Part shown: positions 45,176-52,128 of the stretch, piece after piece
Layout: each line of letters starts with the position of its first letter
How positions within the stretch are numbered: the first letter of the stretch is position 1
NCBI RefSeq assembly: GCF_000183135.1
Contig: NC_014734.1
Span: 868,001 to 932,000, forward strand
Source of the DNA: Paludibacter propionicigenes WB4
Lineage (GTDB): Bacteria > Bacteroidota > Bacteroidia > Bacteroidales > Paludibacteraceae
Length of the DNA stretch: 64,000 nucleotides
Reading direction: 5' to 3'
Translations under genes and position numbers: made by a program
The notes under the pieces: model-generated
What the model saw: the letters and a program-made list of their open reading frames with translations, nothing else
The model's database searches: none
What the model was told of the DNA's origin: nothing

Positions 45176-45210
45176 TCACGGCTTCACATAAGTGAGGCCG
45201 TGACTTTTTT
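45176..45210 (+). terminator. Terminator of purL
   Basis: TCACGGCTTCAC (45176-45187) with GTGAGGCCGTGA (45192-45203) has one mismatch and a 4-base loop, then C and T7. It also lies close to the stop of the convergent HxlR gene. Confidence 0.88.
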
Positions 45211-45224
45211 TATACAAACTCAAA

Positions 45225-45548
45225 TCAGCTTGCCAAAACATTTTCCAATCCCCATTTTTCCAATTCATTAATTACCGGCGAAAGGCTTCTGCCCATATCG
45301 GTAAGTGAATATTCTACACGTGGAGGTATTTCCTTGAATTGCTCCCTTAGAATAAGTCCATCTTCTTCCAATTCTTTAAGCTGTTCGGTGAGAACCTTGC
45401 GGGATATATCGGGAATACGAACGGCTATTTCACCAAACCGTTTTGTGCCGTTGGAAAGTGAGTACAATATGATGGTTTTCCACCTTCCACCTATCAGTTG
45501 AAGTGTTGCAGTTACCGGACAGAGAGTCTTTTCTTTTAATCTTGCCAT
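45225..45548 (-). CDS. HxlR-family winged-helix regulator
   Basis: 107 residues. The characteristic N-terminal Cys (EKTLCPVTATLQLIGGRWKTIILYSLSNG), the winged-helix core (RFGEIAVRIPDISRKVLTEQLKELEEDGLILREQF) and VEYSLTDMGRSLSPVI match HxlR. Such regulators sense redox or electrophile stress. It is divergent from the quinone-oxidoreductase-like gene at 45796, and the intergenic region contains a set of GTTAC/GTAAC repeats likely to be its operators. This is a typical QorR/QorB-like unit, here inferred by context. Confidence 0.92.
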   Translation of the reverse strand: MARLKEKTLCPVTATLQLIGGRWKTIILYSLSNGTKRFGEIAVRIPDISRKVLTEQLKELEEDGLILREQFKEIPPRVEYSLTDMGRSLSPVINELEKWGLENVLAS

Positions 45549-45552
45549 ATTA

Positions 45553-45637
45553 GTTACTTGTAGGTTACTACTATTTTATTGGTTACAAGAAAGTAACCTG
45601 TTTCTTATATAAACTATTATTAGTTACTTTGCGTAAC
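45553..45637. promoter_or_regulatory. GTTAC/GTAAC operator array between hxlR-like and qor-like genes
   Basis: GTTAC occurs at 45553, 45564, 45582 and 45623, GTAAC at 45593 and 45633. Two palindromes stand out: GGTTAC-N6-GTAACC (45581-45598) and GTTAC-N5-GTAAC (45623-45637). They are placed in the divergent intergenic region. HxlR proteins bind palindromes of this sort, so these are probable operator sites. Confidence 0.6.
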
Positions 45638-45795
45638 AAAAGTAAGAATAATATCAATAGCGTGTTTCGATAAATTAAATATCATTCAATATTTAATCAT
45701 TTCAAATCAATCAAAATACGCTATATTTTGTTTTATACTTTGAGTTTGGAAATTAATATACAAATCGGTTATAATAAAGAAAGGAAACAAAAAAA

Positions 45796-46641
45796 ATGAA
45801 AATTGGAGTAACAGGTGCGACAGGTCAATTAGGTCGCTTAGTGATTGAAGGTTTGAAACAAAAAGTAGCTGCCGAAACAATAGTAGCTTTAGTTCGGAAC
45901 CCGGCAAAAGCCGCTGATTTAGGGGTGGAAACACGTGCATTTGACTATTCACAAGCAGAAACCTTGGCAGCTTCGTTGCAAGGAGTTGATAAATTGTTAC
46001 TGATTTCGGGTAACGAAATCGGACAACGTTTACCGCAACACAAAGCTGTGATTGCCGCTGCCAAACAAGCGGGCGTGAAACAAATTGTGTATACAAGCCT
46101 TTTACATGCCGACAGCTCGCCGCTTTCGTTGACAGTAGAGCATTTAGGAACCGAAGTTGCCCTAAAAGAATCAGGACTAACTTACACCATTCTTCGTAAT
46201 GGCTGGTACACCGAAAACTATACCGGCTCAGCCAAAGGTGCCATTAGTGCCGGAGCATTCATTGGAAATGCCGGTGATGGTAAAATTGCTTCTGCAGCAC
46301 GTGCAGACTATGCCGAAGCGGCAGTTGTGGTATTGGCGGGTGAAGGTCACGAAAACAAAACCTACGAACTGGCCGGTGACGAAGCCTATACGCTCACAGA
46401 ACTGGCAGCAGAAATATCGAAGCAAACCGGAAAAACCGTTCCTTACAACAATCTGACCGAAGCGCAATATACAGATATTCTGAAAAGCTTTGGTTTGCCC
46501 GAAGGCTTAGCCAAAATGTTGGCCGATTCGGACACAGGCGCATCGAAAGGTGGATTGTTTGACGATTCGCATGTACTTTCAAAACTTATTGGTCGCCCTA
46601 CAACACCGTTGGCAGAAGTTGTTGCTAAAGCAATAGCTTAA
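45796..46641 (+). CDS. NAD(P)H:quinone oxidoreductase-like protein (QOR2/YtfG type)
   Basis: 281 residues of the NmrA-like short-chain dehydrogenase group: dinucleotide motif GATGQLGRLV near 6-15, SLLHADSSPLSLTVEHLGTEVALKESGLTYTILRNGWYTENY, and GDGKIASAARADYAEAAVVVL in the middle. It matches the E. coli YtfG/QorB type that reduces quinones with NADPH. Regulated by the divergent HxlR-family gene, probably as a detoxification unit. Confidence 0.9.
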   Translation: MKIGVTGATGQLGRLVIEGLKQKVAAETIVALVRNPAKAADLGVETRAFDYSQAETLAASLQGVDKLLLISGNEIGQRLPQHKAVIAAAKQAGVKQIVYTSLLHADSSPLSLTVEHLGTEVALKESGLTYTILRNGWYTENYTGSAKGAISAGAFIGNAGDGKIASAARADYAEAAVVVLAGEGHENKTYELAGDEAYTLTELAAEISKQTGKTVPYNNLTEAQYTDILKSFGLPEGLAKMLADSDTGASKGGLFDDSHVLSKLIGRPTTPLAEVVAKAIA

Positions 46642-46708
46642 TACAGCTATTTTCTTGAGGCTACAGGTAAAAATATTTTAAGGTTCATCCTTAAGCATAT
46701 AAATTATC

Positions 46709-46885
46709 CGAAAAAAATATATCGGTGCGCTGCACCTCAGGATTCAATAATCATTACGTTTCTACAAATAGTTCGGGACTCTGTCCCTTTGAATGCTCCG
46801 AAATGTAAGGTGCAGAGCACCAAACTCTTTGTAGAATATTGTTGAAAAGAAATAAAATAGGTGCAGCTCACCGACATATATTCGT
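46709..46885. repeat. Nested palindromic intergenic repeat
   Basis: Outer arms CGGTGCGCTGCACCT (46723-46737) and AGGTGCAGCTCACCG (46859-46873) pair imperfectly, extended by ATATAT/ATATAT. Inner arms TTCTACAAATAGTTCGG (46760-46776) and CCAAACTCTTTGTAGAA (46820-46836) pair with a few mismatches, with GGGAC/GTCCC inside. The whole is about 175 bases. Similar GGTGCAGAGCACC-type elements recur in Bacteroidota intergenic regions, from memory. It accounts for most of the 311-base gap. Confidence 0.7.
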
Positions 46886-46918
46886 CTTAAATCATGAATA
46901 GACAGCAAAAAACATGTA

Positions 46919-46955
46919 ATCACGACTCAGCTTAAGCAGGGTCGTGATTTTTTTA
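46919..46955. terminator. Terminator of qor-like gene (also convergent LysR)
   Basis: ATCACGAC (46919-46926) pairs with GTCGTGAT (46941-46948), with an inner CTTAAG and then T7. The same hairpin type occurs at 49166 after the transporter gene. Confidence 0.8.
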
Positions 46956-47831
46956 TCCTTTCAGATTCTTCAATAACATTTGTGAGAACTCGGTAACTGC
47001 TTTTTTCTGATAATTATCCTTGAGCCACATAAGAGCAGCCCGCATATTCAAACCCTTTTCGGCTATAGGTACAGCTTTCAATTCTTTTTCATTGATAATC
47101 GTCGACTTTGGTAAAATAGTAACCCAATGCTTGGTTTTGACGAGCTGAAACATGATATTGATATCGTTCAACTCCAACTGTGGTTCCACCTTCTGTTTGT
47201 TCGCCAGCAAGAAATTATCGAAAATAGCCCGGGCATGCATCTCTTTGATGGTAAGTGCCAATGGATAATCGTTCAATTTCACCAAGGGTATTTCTTTCAA
47301 AGCAGCCAACGGATGATACTGATGCATAATTACACACATGGGGGAATCAAACAAATACTCGCTTTCAACCGATTCAAACGGCAGTGGTGATTCAAAACAA
47401 AGTGCCAAATCCAGTTTATGATCTTTCAGGTGCTCCAATAGTTTGTTGGCCGTCTGACATTCTACCGAAACTTTTATGTTGGGATATTTCTGGGAGAATT
47501 TCAACAACGTATCCGTCAGTAATGAGCAGAGACTGAACGTACCGCCAATACGCAACGTTCCGGTATGCAGGTTCTGCAAATCTTTCATCCGTTGTATCGC
47601 ATCCTCCGACCCCGCCACTGTTCTTCGGGCATACGGCAGCAACATTTCACCGGCCTCGGTCAGTTCAATGCGCTTTTTTATCCTCTTAAACAACAATATA
47701 TCCAGCTCTATCTCCAATTGTTTAATTTGCTGTGAAAGTGTGCTTTCTGCAATATTAGAAGCCTTTGCTGCTTCCGTAAAATTCAACAATTCTGCCGATT
47801 TTATAAAATATTTCAATTGTCTTATTTCCAT
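46953..47831 (-). CDS. LysR-family transcriptional regulator
   Basis: 292 residues. N-terminal HTH (MEIRQLKYFIKSAELLNFTEAAKASNIAESTLSQQIKQLE, about 1-40) is followed by the periplasmic-binding-like effector domain (LRIGGTFSLCSLLTDTLL; DLALCFESPLP). It is divergent to the BASS transporter gene, and a T-N11-A type palindrome lies in the shared intergenic region. It probably controls that transporter. The effector is unknown. Confidence 0.93.
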   Translation of the reverse strand: MEIRQLKYFIKSAELLNFTEAAKASNIAESTLSQQIKQLEIELDILLFKRIKKRIELTEAGEMLLPYARRTVAGSEDAIQRMKDLQNLHTGTLRIGGTFSLCSLLTDTLLKFSQKYPNIKVSVECQTANKLLEHLKDHKLDLALCFESPLPFESVESEYLFDSPMCVIMHQYHPLAALKEIPLVKLNDYPLALTIKEMHARAIFDNFLLANKQKVEPQLELNDINIMFQLVKTKHWVTILPKSTIINEKELKAVPIAEKGLNMRAALMWLKDNYQKKAVTEFSQMLLKNLKG

Positions 47832-47914
47832 ATACAGGGATTTATTTCACAAAGATACGGCATTCATCTTGAGGCTGAAAACACAATCGAAACTTTTTAG
47901 TTAGCACATATTAC

Positions 47915-47935
47915 AATCGATAGGTAATACCGATT
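47915..47935. promoter_or_regulatory. LysR-type operator AATCG-N11-CGATT
   Basis: AATCG at 47915-47919 and CGATT at 47931-47935 are exact complements 11 bases apart, which is the T-N11-A LysR box architecture. A -7 element TAACTTTG for the transporter gene is at 47989-47996. Further AATCG half-sites occur at 47885 and 47966. Confidence 0.65.
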
Positions 47936-48099
47936 AATTCATAGATTTTATCCCTAATAAAAATAAGAATCGGTTGAAATGAACACACTAACTTTGCACC
48001 CGAAACAAGAAACAATAGGAAACCATCAAGAGTCAAAGTATAACAACGATACTAAAACTATGAGAAGTTTGCCTGCAACTAAAAAACATTTATTTACAC

Positions 48100-49101
48100 A
48101 TGCAACTGATAAGATTTATCAAGAACTGGACGCTTCCGCTATCCATGATCACCGGTGCGCTTGCCTACTTCATTTTTGTGAACATTCCGATGTTGGCACC
48201 CGTTAAACCATTTGCCAACGAATTTATCAACCTCGCGCAACCTACGTTGATTTTTCTGATGCTTTTCGTCACCTTTTGTAAGGTCAATCCGCGTGATTTG
48301 CATCCCACCCGCATGCATTTGTGGATGTTGCTTATTCAGGTAGGTGCCTTTTGTCTATTGGGCTTACCGCTCGTTTTCTTTCCCGACACCGAATATCGTG
48401 TTGTACTCGAAGGAGCCATGATTTGTATGATTACTCCCACCGCCACTGCCGCAGCCGTCATTACAGGCAAACTGGGCGGAAATACGCAATCGCTGGTAAG
48501 TTACACCATCATTATCAACATGGTTTCTGCCATTGTCATACCGTTGGCATTACCCATGGTGCATCCCAATCCATCATTGAGTTTTTTTCCATCGTTCCTG
48601 CTTATCCTGCGCAGAGTGTTTCCATTGCTTATGCTTCCGTTCGTAGCTGCTTGGGGAGTTCGTGTATATTTACCTAAACTACACGCGAAACTGCTTACTT
48701 TCAAAGATCTGGCATTCTACTTATGGGCTGTAGCTTTGGCCATAGCTGTAGGAGTTACTGTACGAAGCATTGTTCACACTGATGTAGCTATTACTTTACT
48801 CGTTGGTATTGCCGTGGCTTCACTTATCACTTGTATAGTTCAGTTTGCCCTTGGACAAAAAATCGGATTACAATACGATGACCGAATTGGAGGTGGACAA
48901 AGTCTTGGACAGAAAAGCACCGTTTTCTCCATTTGGTTAGGTGCCACTTTTATGAGTCCGGTGACTTCTATGGCCGGTGGTTTTTATAGTATCTGGCACA
49001 ATGTGTACAACTCGTATCAGCTCTACCAAAACCGTAAAGAGACTGAAACTGATTGCGAACAAATCAAAAAAGACGCATCACCTGCTTGTGCAGCTCTGTA
49101 G
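48100..49101 (+). CDS. BASS-family (bile acid:Na+ symporter-like) transporter
   Basis: 333 residues with about nine to ten hydrophobic segments. The start ATG 48100 gives MQLIRFIKNWTLPLSMITGALAYF. A TPTATAAAVITGKLGG motif lies near 115-130 and GQSLGQKSTVFSIWLGATFMSPV near 270-292, resembling the crossover regions of the BASS fold. A substrate cannot be given; family members move organic anions such as bile acids, pantothenate or pyruvate. Probably controlled by the divergent LysR. A frame at 47979 upstream is not a separate gene. Confidence 0.85.
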   Translation: MQLIRFIKNWTLPLSMITGALAYFIFVNIPMLAPVKPFANEFINLAQPTLIFLMLFVTFCKVNPRDLHPTRMHLWMLLIQVGAFCLLGLPLVFFPDTEYRVVLEGAMICMITPTATAAAVITGKLGGNTQSLVSYTIIINMVSAIVIPLALPMVHPNPSLSFFPSFLLILRRVFPLLMLPFVAAWGVRVYLPKLHAKLLTFKDLAFYLWAVALAIAVGVTVRSIVHTDVAITLLVGIAVASLITCIVQFALGQKIGLQYDDRIGGGQSLGQKSTVFSIWLGATFMSPVTSMAGGFYSIWHNVYNSYQLYQNRKETETDCEQIKKDASPACAAL

Positions 49102-49165
49102 CCTGCACTTATAAGATGAATTCGAAATAAGCAATAAATTAAACTTACGACACAAAACATGCAAT

Positions 49166-49198
49166 CACGACTCTGCTTATGCAGGGTCGTGTTTTTTT
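49166..49198 (+). terminator. Terminator of transporter gene
   Basis: CACGAC (49166-49171) pairs with GTCGTG (49186-49191), extended by TGC/GCA, followed by T7. It is nearly the same hairpin as at 46919. Confidence 0.85.
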
Positions 49199-49278
49199 AT
49201 TATTCAGCGATTGAATTAAAATGTCCTTTTTTTACACGCTTCAAACGAAACAATATCTTTATTTTTGCATAACTAAAG

Positions 49279-50112
49279 ATGGATAAGTTTCAAATCATAC
49301 AACCTTCCGCGTTGCTTGCACCTTATGTTAAGCAATATTGGTTTTTATGGGTGGATAGCGTTGCGAACGGATCGCAACGTGCTATTCCATGCGGAAGCAT
49401 GGGACTTGTTTTTAATCGTGGAGACAAAATATACTCATCATTCGAAAAAGGTTTTCAGCCCAGATCACATCTCTTTGGACAATCAACAACTTATGCTGAT
49501 ATGTATTTTGAAAAGCTTGATCTGATTATAGTTGTATTTCAACCTATTGGAGCTAAAGTATTTTTTAGCATGCCAATGGACGAATTGAGAGGACAGAATG
49601 TAGAGATTGATGCTTTGAGCGACTCTCAAATTATGGAATTGGAAGATCGCTTAATGGCTATTGCAGACAATCAAACTTGCGTCCATCAGATTGAACGGTT
49701 CTTGTTGAATCGTCTTTATCGGTTTGAAGCTTACAACTATAAACGACTTACATCGGCTATCGGAACTATCAATTATAGCGGAAATAATGTTTCCACACTG
49801 GCACATGAGGCTTGCTTGAGCCAAAAACAATTCAAACGCATTTTTACAGACTATGTCGGCTTAAACCCGAAGGAGTTCTTACAAATCGCCCGTTTTTCAA
49901 AAACCACTCACACACTTCAAACCCAACCGCTAATTAGTTTAGATGACTTAGCTTACAAACAGGGGTATTATGATCGGTCTCATTTAATCAAAGATTTCAA
50001 AACATTCTCAGGATATAAACCAACAGAGTTTATCGCCAATTGCGATCCTTACTCCGACTACATGTCGTTATTTCAAACATTTTTCATCGATACAAAGTAT
50101 CAATTAAAGTAG
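49279..50112 (+). CDS. AraC-family transcriptional regulator
   Basis: 277 residues. The N-terminal domain (IQPSALLAPYVKQYWFLWVDS...FQPRSHLFGQ) resembles the DUF6597/AraC_N sensor of Bacteroidota, and the C-terminus holds two helix-turn-helices (NVSTLAHEACLSQKQFKRIFTDYVGLNPKEFLQIARF; ISLDDLAYKQGYYDRSHLIKDFKTFSGYKPTEF). It is a sensor-plus-DNA-binding regulator whose ligand is unknown. A -7 element TATTTTTG lies at 49260-49267. It could control the downstream ketopantoate reductase-like gene, but the 292-base repeat-bearing gap between them argues against cotranscription. Confidence 0.92.
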   Translation: MDKFQIIQPSALLAPYVKQYWFLWVDSVANGSQRAIPCGSMGLVFNRGDKIYSSFEKGFQPRSHLFGQSTTYADMYFEKLDLIIVVFQPIGAKVFFSMPMDELRGQNVEIDALSDSQIMELEDRLMAIADNQTCVHQIERFLLNRLYRFEAYNYKRLTSAIGTINYSGNNVSTLAHEACLSQKQFKRIFTDYVGLNPKEFLQIARFSKTTHTLQTQPLISLDDLAYKQGYYDRSHLIKDFKTFSGYKPTEFIANCDPYSDYMSLFQTFFIDTKYQLK

Positions 50113-50217
50113 ATTTAGTATGAAGATAAAGCTAGTTTTAAAAGGGCTTCGCCCCTAAACCCCACTTCATTTTTTGGCTTGAACCAAAAAACGAAGCAAA
50201 AAAGTTCAAGACTGCGC

Positions 50218-50331
50218 CCAGTTCACTCGAAAAACGGACGTTCGATGGCTAAAATCTTCCAAACTCACTCCTTCGTCGCTCAAGCAAGGAAGATTTTCAA
50301 CGCCATCTTCACTTGTTTTTCGGCTCACTGG
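50218..50331. repeat. Long imperfect palindrome (about 114 bp)
   Basis: The left arm CCAGTTCACTCGAAAAAC (50218-50235) pairs with GTTTTTCGGCTCACTGG (50315-50331). Further in, GATGGCTAAAATCTTCC pairs with GGAAGATTTTCAACGCCATC, leaving a central loop of about 25 bases. The preceding 50140-50217 (AAAGGGCTTCGCCCCT..., GAACCAAAAAACGAAGC) belongs to a widely seen Bacteroidota intergenic element type. No protein is encoded. It covers most of the gap between the AraC and ketopantoate reductase-like genes. Confidence 0.75.
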
Positions 50332-50404
50332 ACGAGGTCGGTCATTAGCAATCTTAGCTATATCAATTAGATATTACGAAGGATAATCATTAAATTTATT
50401 CAGT

Positions 50405-51358
50405 ATGAAGATTTTAATTTACGGTGCAGGAATAGTTGGTTGTACCTACGGTTGGCAGCTATCCGAAGCCGGTCATGATGTAACTGTTTTAGTGCGGAAA
50501 GAAAAGAAAGAGCAAGCAGATAAAGATGGGATTGCTATACATTGTGCCGATTTCAGAGGGGGTCAGAAACAGATAAAACAAATCATTTTCCGCCCCAATG
50601 TGATTGAGGAACTATCCTCGCAAAATGATTTTGAATACATTATCGTATCGACCAATAACCTTTGTTTAAGGGAAATATTACCAGTATTAAGTCAATCGGC
50701 AGGGAAAGCACATATTCTATTCTTCCAAAATATGTGGAACGATTTTGACGAAATAGCCAACTATCTTTCTCCAGAACAATACTTCTTTGGTTTTCCTTTT
50801 ATGGTCGGAGGAGGTCGGGATAGCAAAAGTATTTGCAGCGCAATTTCCGGTTTAAAATACTCTCACACTCCACTCGGAGAATTGAACGGAAAAACGACAG
50901 CTCGTGTACATAAAATGGCGAAAGCATTGGAAGAAGCAAATCTTAAGCCTGTAATTTCAACTCAAATCAAGGTTTGGCTTATTACTCATTATGCCATTGC
51001 AGCAGGTCTGTCGGCCGGAATAATAAAAGCAGGAGGTAGTAAAGCTTTTGCCGGTAATTCAAAAATTATCAGAGAAACAATAAAATCTATCCGCGAAGGA
51101 CTTGAGGTTTGTTTAAAAAGAGGAATTAACCCTAAAACAGAAAAAGCGAACAAACTATATTATTTGCCCCTGTTTATTAGTGTGTCTATTGCTAAAAAGA
51201 TTTACGCTAATGAAGCATTGTCCATTATGTTTGATGGACATACCAAGCATTCTCCCACTGAAATGAAAAAAATGCTTGAAGACATAATTGAGTGTGGAGA
51301 AAAACTGCATGTTGATATGCCTTTTTTGAAGGAGTTTAATGAAAGTACAATTGAATAG
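50405..51358 (+). CDS. Ketopantoate reductase-like (ApbA/PanE family) oxidoreductase
   Basis: 317 residues. Rossmann motif GAGIVGCTYGWQLSEAGHDVTVLVRK at 7-32, then a middle segment with a GFPFMVGGGRDSKS motif and a C-terminal helical domain. This is the ApbA fold that reduces 2-dehydropantoate or related 2-keto acids with NADPH. No pan neighbours are present, so pantothenate synthesis is not proven. It follows an AraC regulator. Confidence 0.85.
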   Translation: MKILIYGAGIVGCTYGWQLSEAGHDVTVLVRKEKKEQADKDGIAIHCADFRGGQKQIKQIIFRPNVIEELSSQNDFEYIIVSTNNLCLREILPVLSQSAGKAHILFFQNMWNDFDEIANYLSPEQYFFGFPFMVGGGRDSKSICSAISGLKYSHTPLGELNGKTTARVHKMAKALEEANLKPVISTQIKVWLITHYAIAAGLSAGIIKAGGSKAFAGNSKIIRETIKSIREGLEVCLKRGINPKTEKANKLYYLPLFISVSIAKKIYANEALSIMFDGHTKHSPTEMKKMLEDIIECGEKLHVDMPFLKEFNESTIE

Positions 51359-51512
51359 ATAGCATACTCAGATCGTTCGATTATGAAAGCCTCGTTTCAG
51401 ACACACCGAAAGCCTCGGTATTGACAGGCTGAAAACCTAAGCCCCGATACACAGTGCACAAAACAACCACAAACATCAGCAAATCAGAGTCATAAGTCTA
51501 TTCCATAAAAAG

Positions 51513-51545
51513 AAACACCTCTGCCGGTTTAGGGCAAAGGTGTTT
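51513..51545. terminator. Bidirectional terminator
   Basis: AAACACCT (51513-51520) pairs with AGGTGTTT (51538-51545), with GCC/GGGC inside. It separates the ketopantoate reductase-like gene from the convergent PepSY gene. Confidence 0.8.
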
Positions 51546-51570
51546 TCGTTTAATTAAGGTTTGGTAAAAA

Positions 51571-52128
51571 CTAAATACTACTAAGTACAAACATAAACAA
51601 AAGAGGAAATAACAATCCGGAAATGGCTAATAACCAGATTTTCTTTTTCACGGCAGGCGACGGCGATTTCATCATCAAACCCGTGACTGCTATAATTATA
51701 AGCGACAGACCAAAAATATCAGAGTAATAAATCCACCATTGGGAGATATTTTTGTGCAAATCCATGATGTGCCCAATAACGGGCGTTTTTATGAATTCGG
51801 TAATCTCGCCTTTGCCTGTTTTAAGGTCTATATCAATATCACAGTTTGTGCAGGATATTCTCAACTCGCCTTTGCGAACATTGTGTCTTTTTACCTTGTC
51901 GTCTATGCCTTGTTTCTTGACCAATTCCGCCACAAAGTCTTCATTGATGGCCGATTCTTCGATAGGCTGAGCAAGCATAATTTCCTTTTTAGCAGTGGTG
52001 TATTTGTCGGGATGCCACGACTGCCGGTGGTTCATAAATATACCCGACAGGGCAAAAGAAATGATTAGCCCGACATAAAAGTAGCCCAGATTGGCATGGA
52101 GATTTCTGATTTTCTTTCTGTTGATCAT
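51571..52128 (-). CDS. PepSY-associated transmembrane protein
   Basis: 185 residues with three hydrophobic segments (about 12-32, 132-152 and 160-183). The N-terminal NLHANLGYFYVGLIISFALSGIFMNHR is typical of PepSY_TM proteins, with histidines that may bind haem. The loop (50-130) carries CTNCDID and a GHIMDLHKNISQWW motif. It is predicted to be a membrane oxidoreductase for ferric siderophores or haem. It is translationally coupled to the receptor gene at 52128 (TAATG overlap), so it probably works with that receptor in iron uptake. Confidence 0.88.
   Translation of the reverse strand: MINRKKIRNLHANLGYFYVGLIISFALSGIFMNHRQSWHPDKYTTAKKEIMLAQPIEESAINEDFVAELVKKQGIDDKVKRHNVRKGELRISCTNCDIDIDLKTGKGEITEFIKTPVIGHIMDLHKNISQWWIYYSDIFGLSLIIIAVTGLMMKSPSPAVKKKIWLLAISGLLFPLLFMFVLSSI

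Noticed and set aside
45707-46096. A minus-strand protein opposite the quinone reductase-like gene
   Set aside because: It overlaps a clear, well-conserved plus-strand gene and has no family features.
47979-48206. A 75-residue protein upstream of the transporter
   Set aside because: It overlaps the true start of the transporter gene in another frame and contains no recognisable motif.
48321-48677. A cysteine/histidine-rich small protein
   Set aside because: It is an alternate frame of the BASS transporter.
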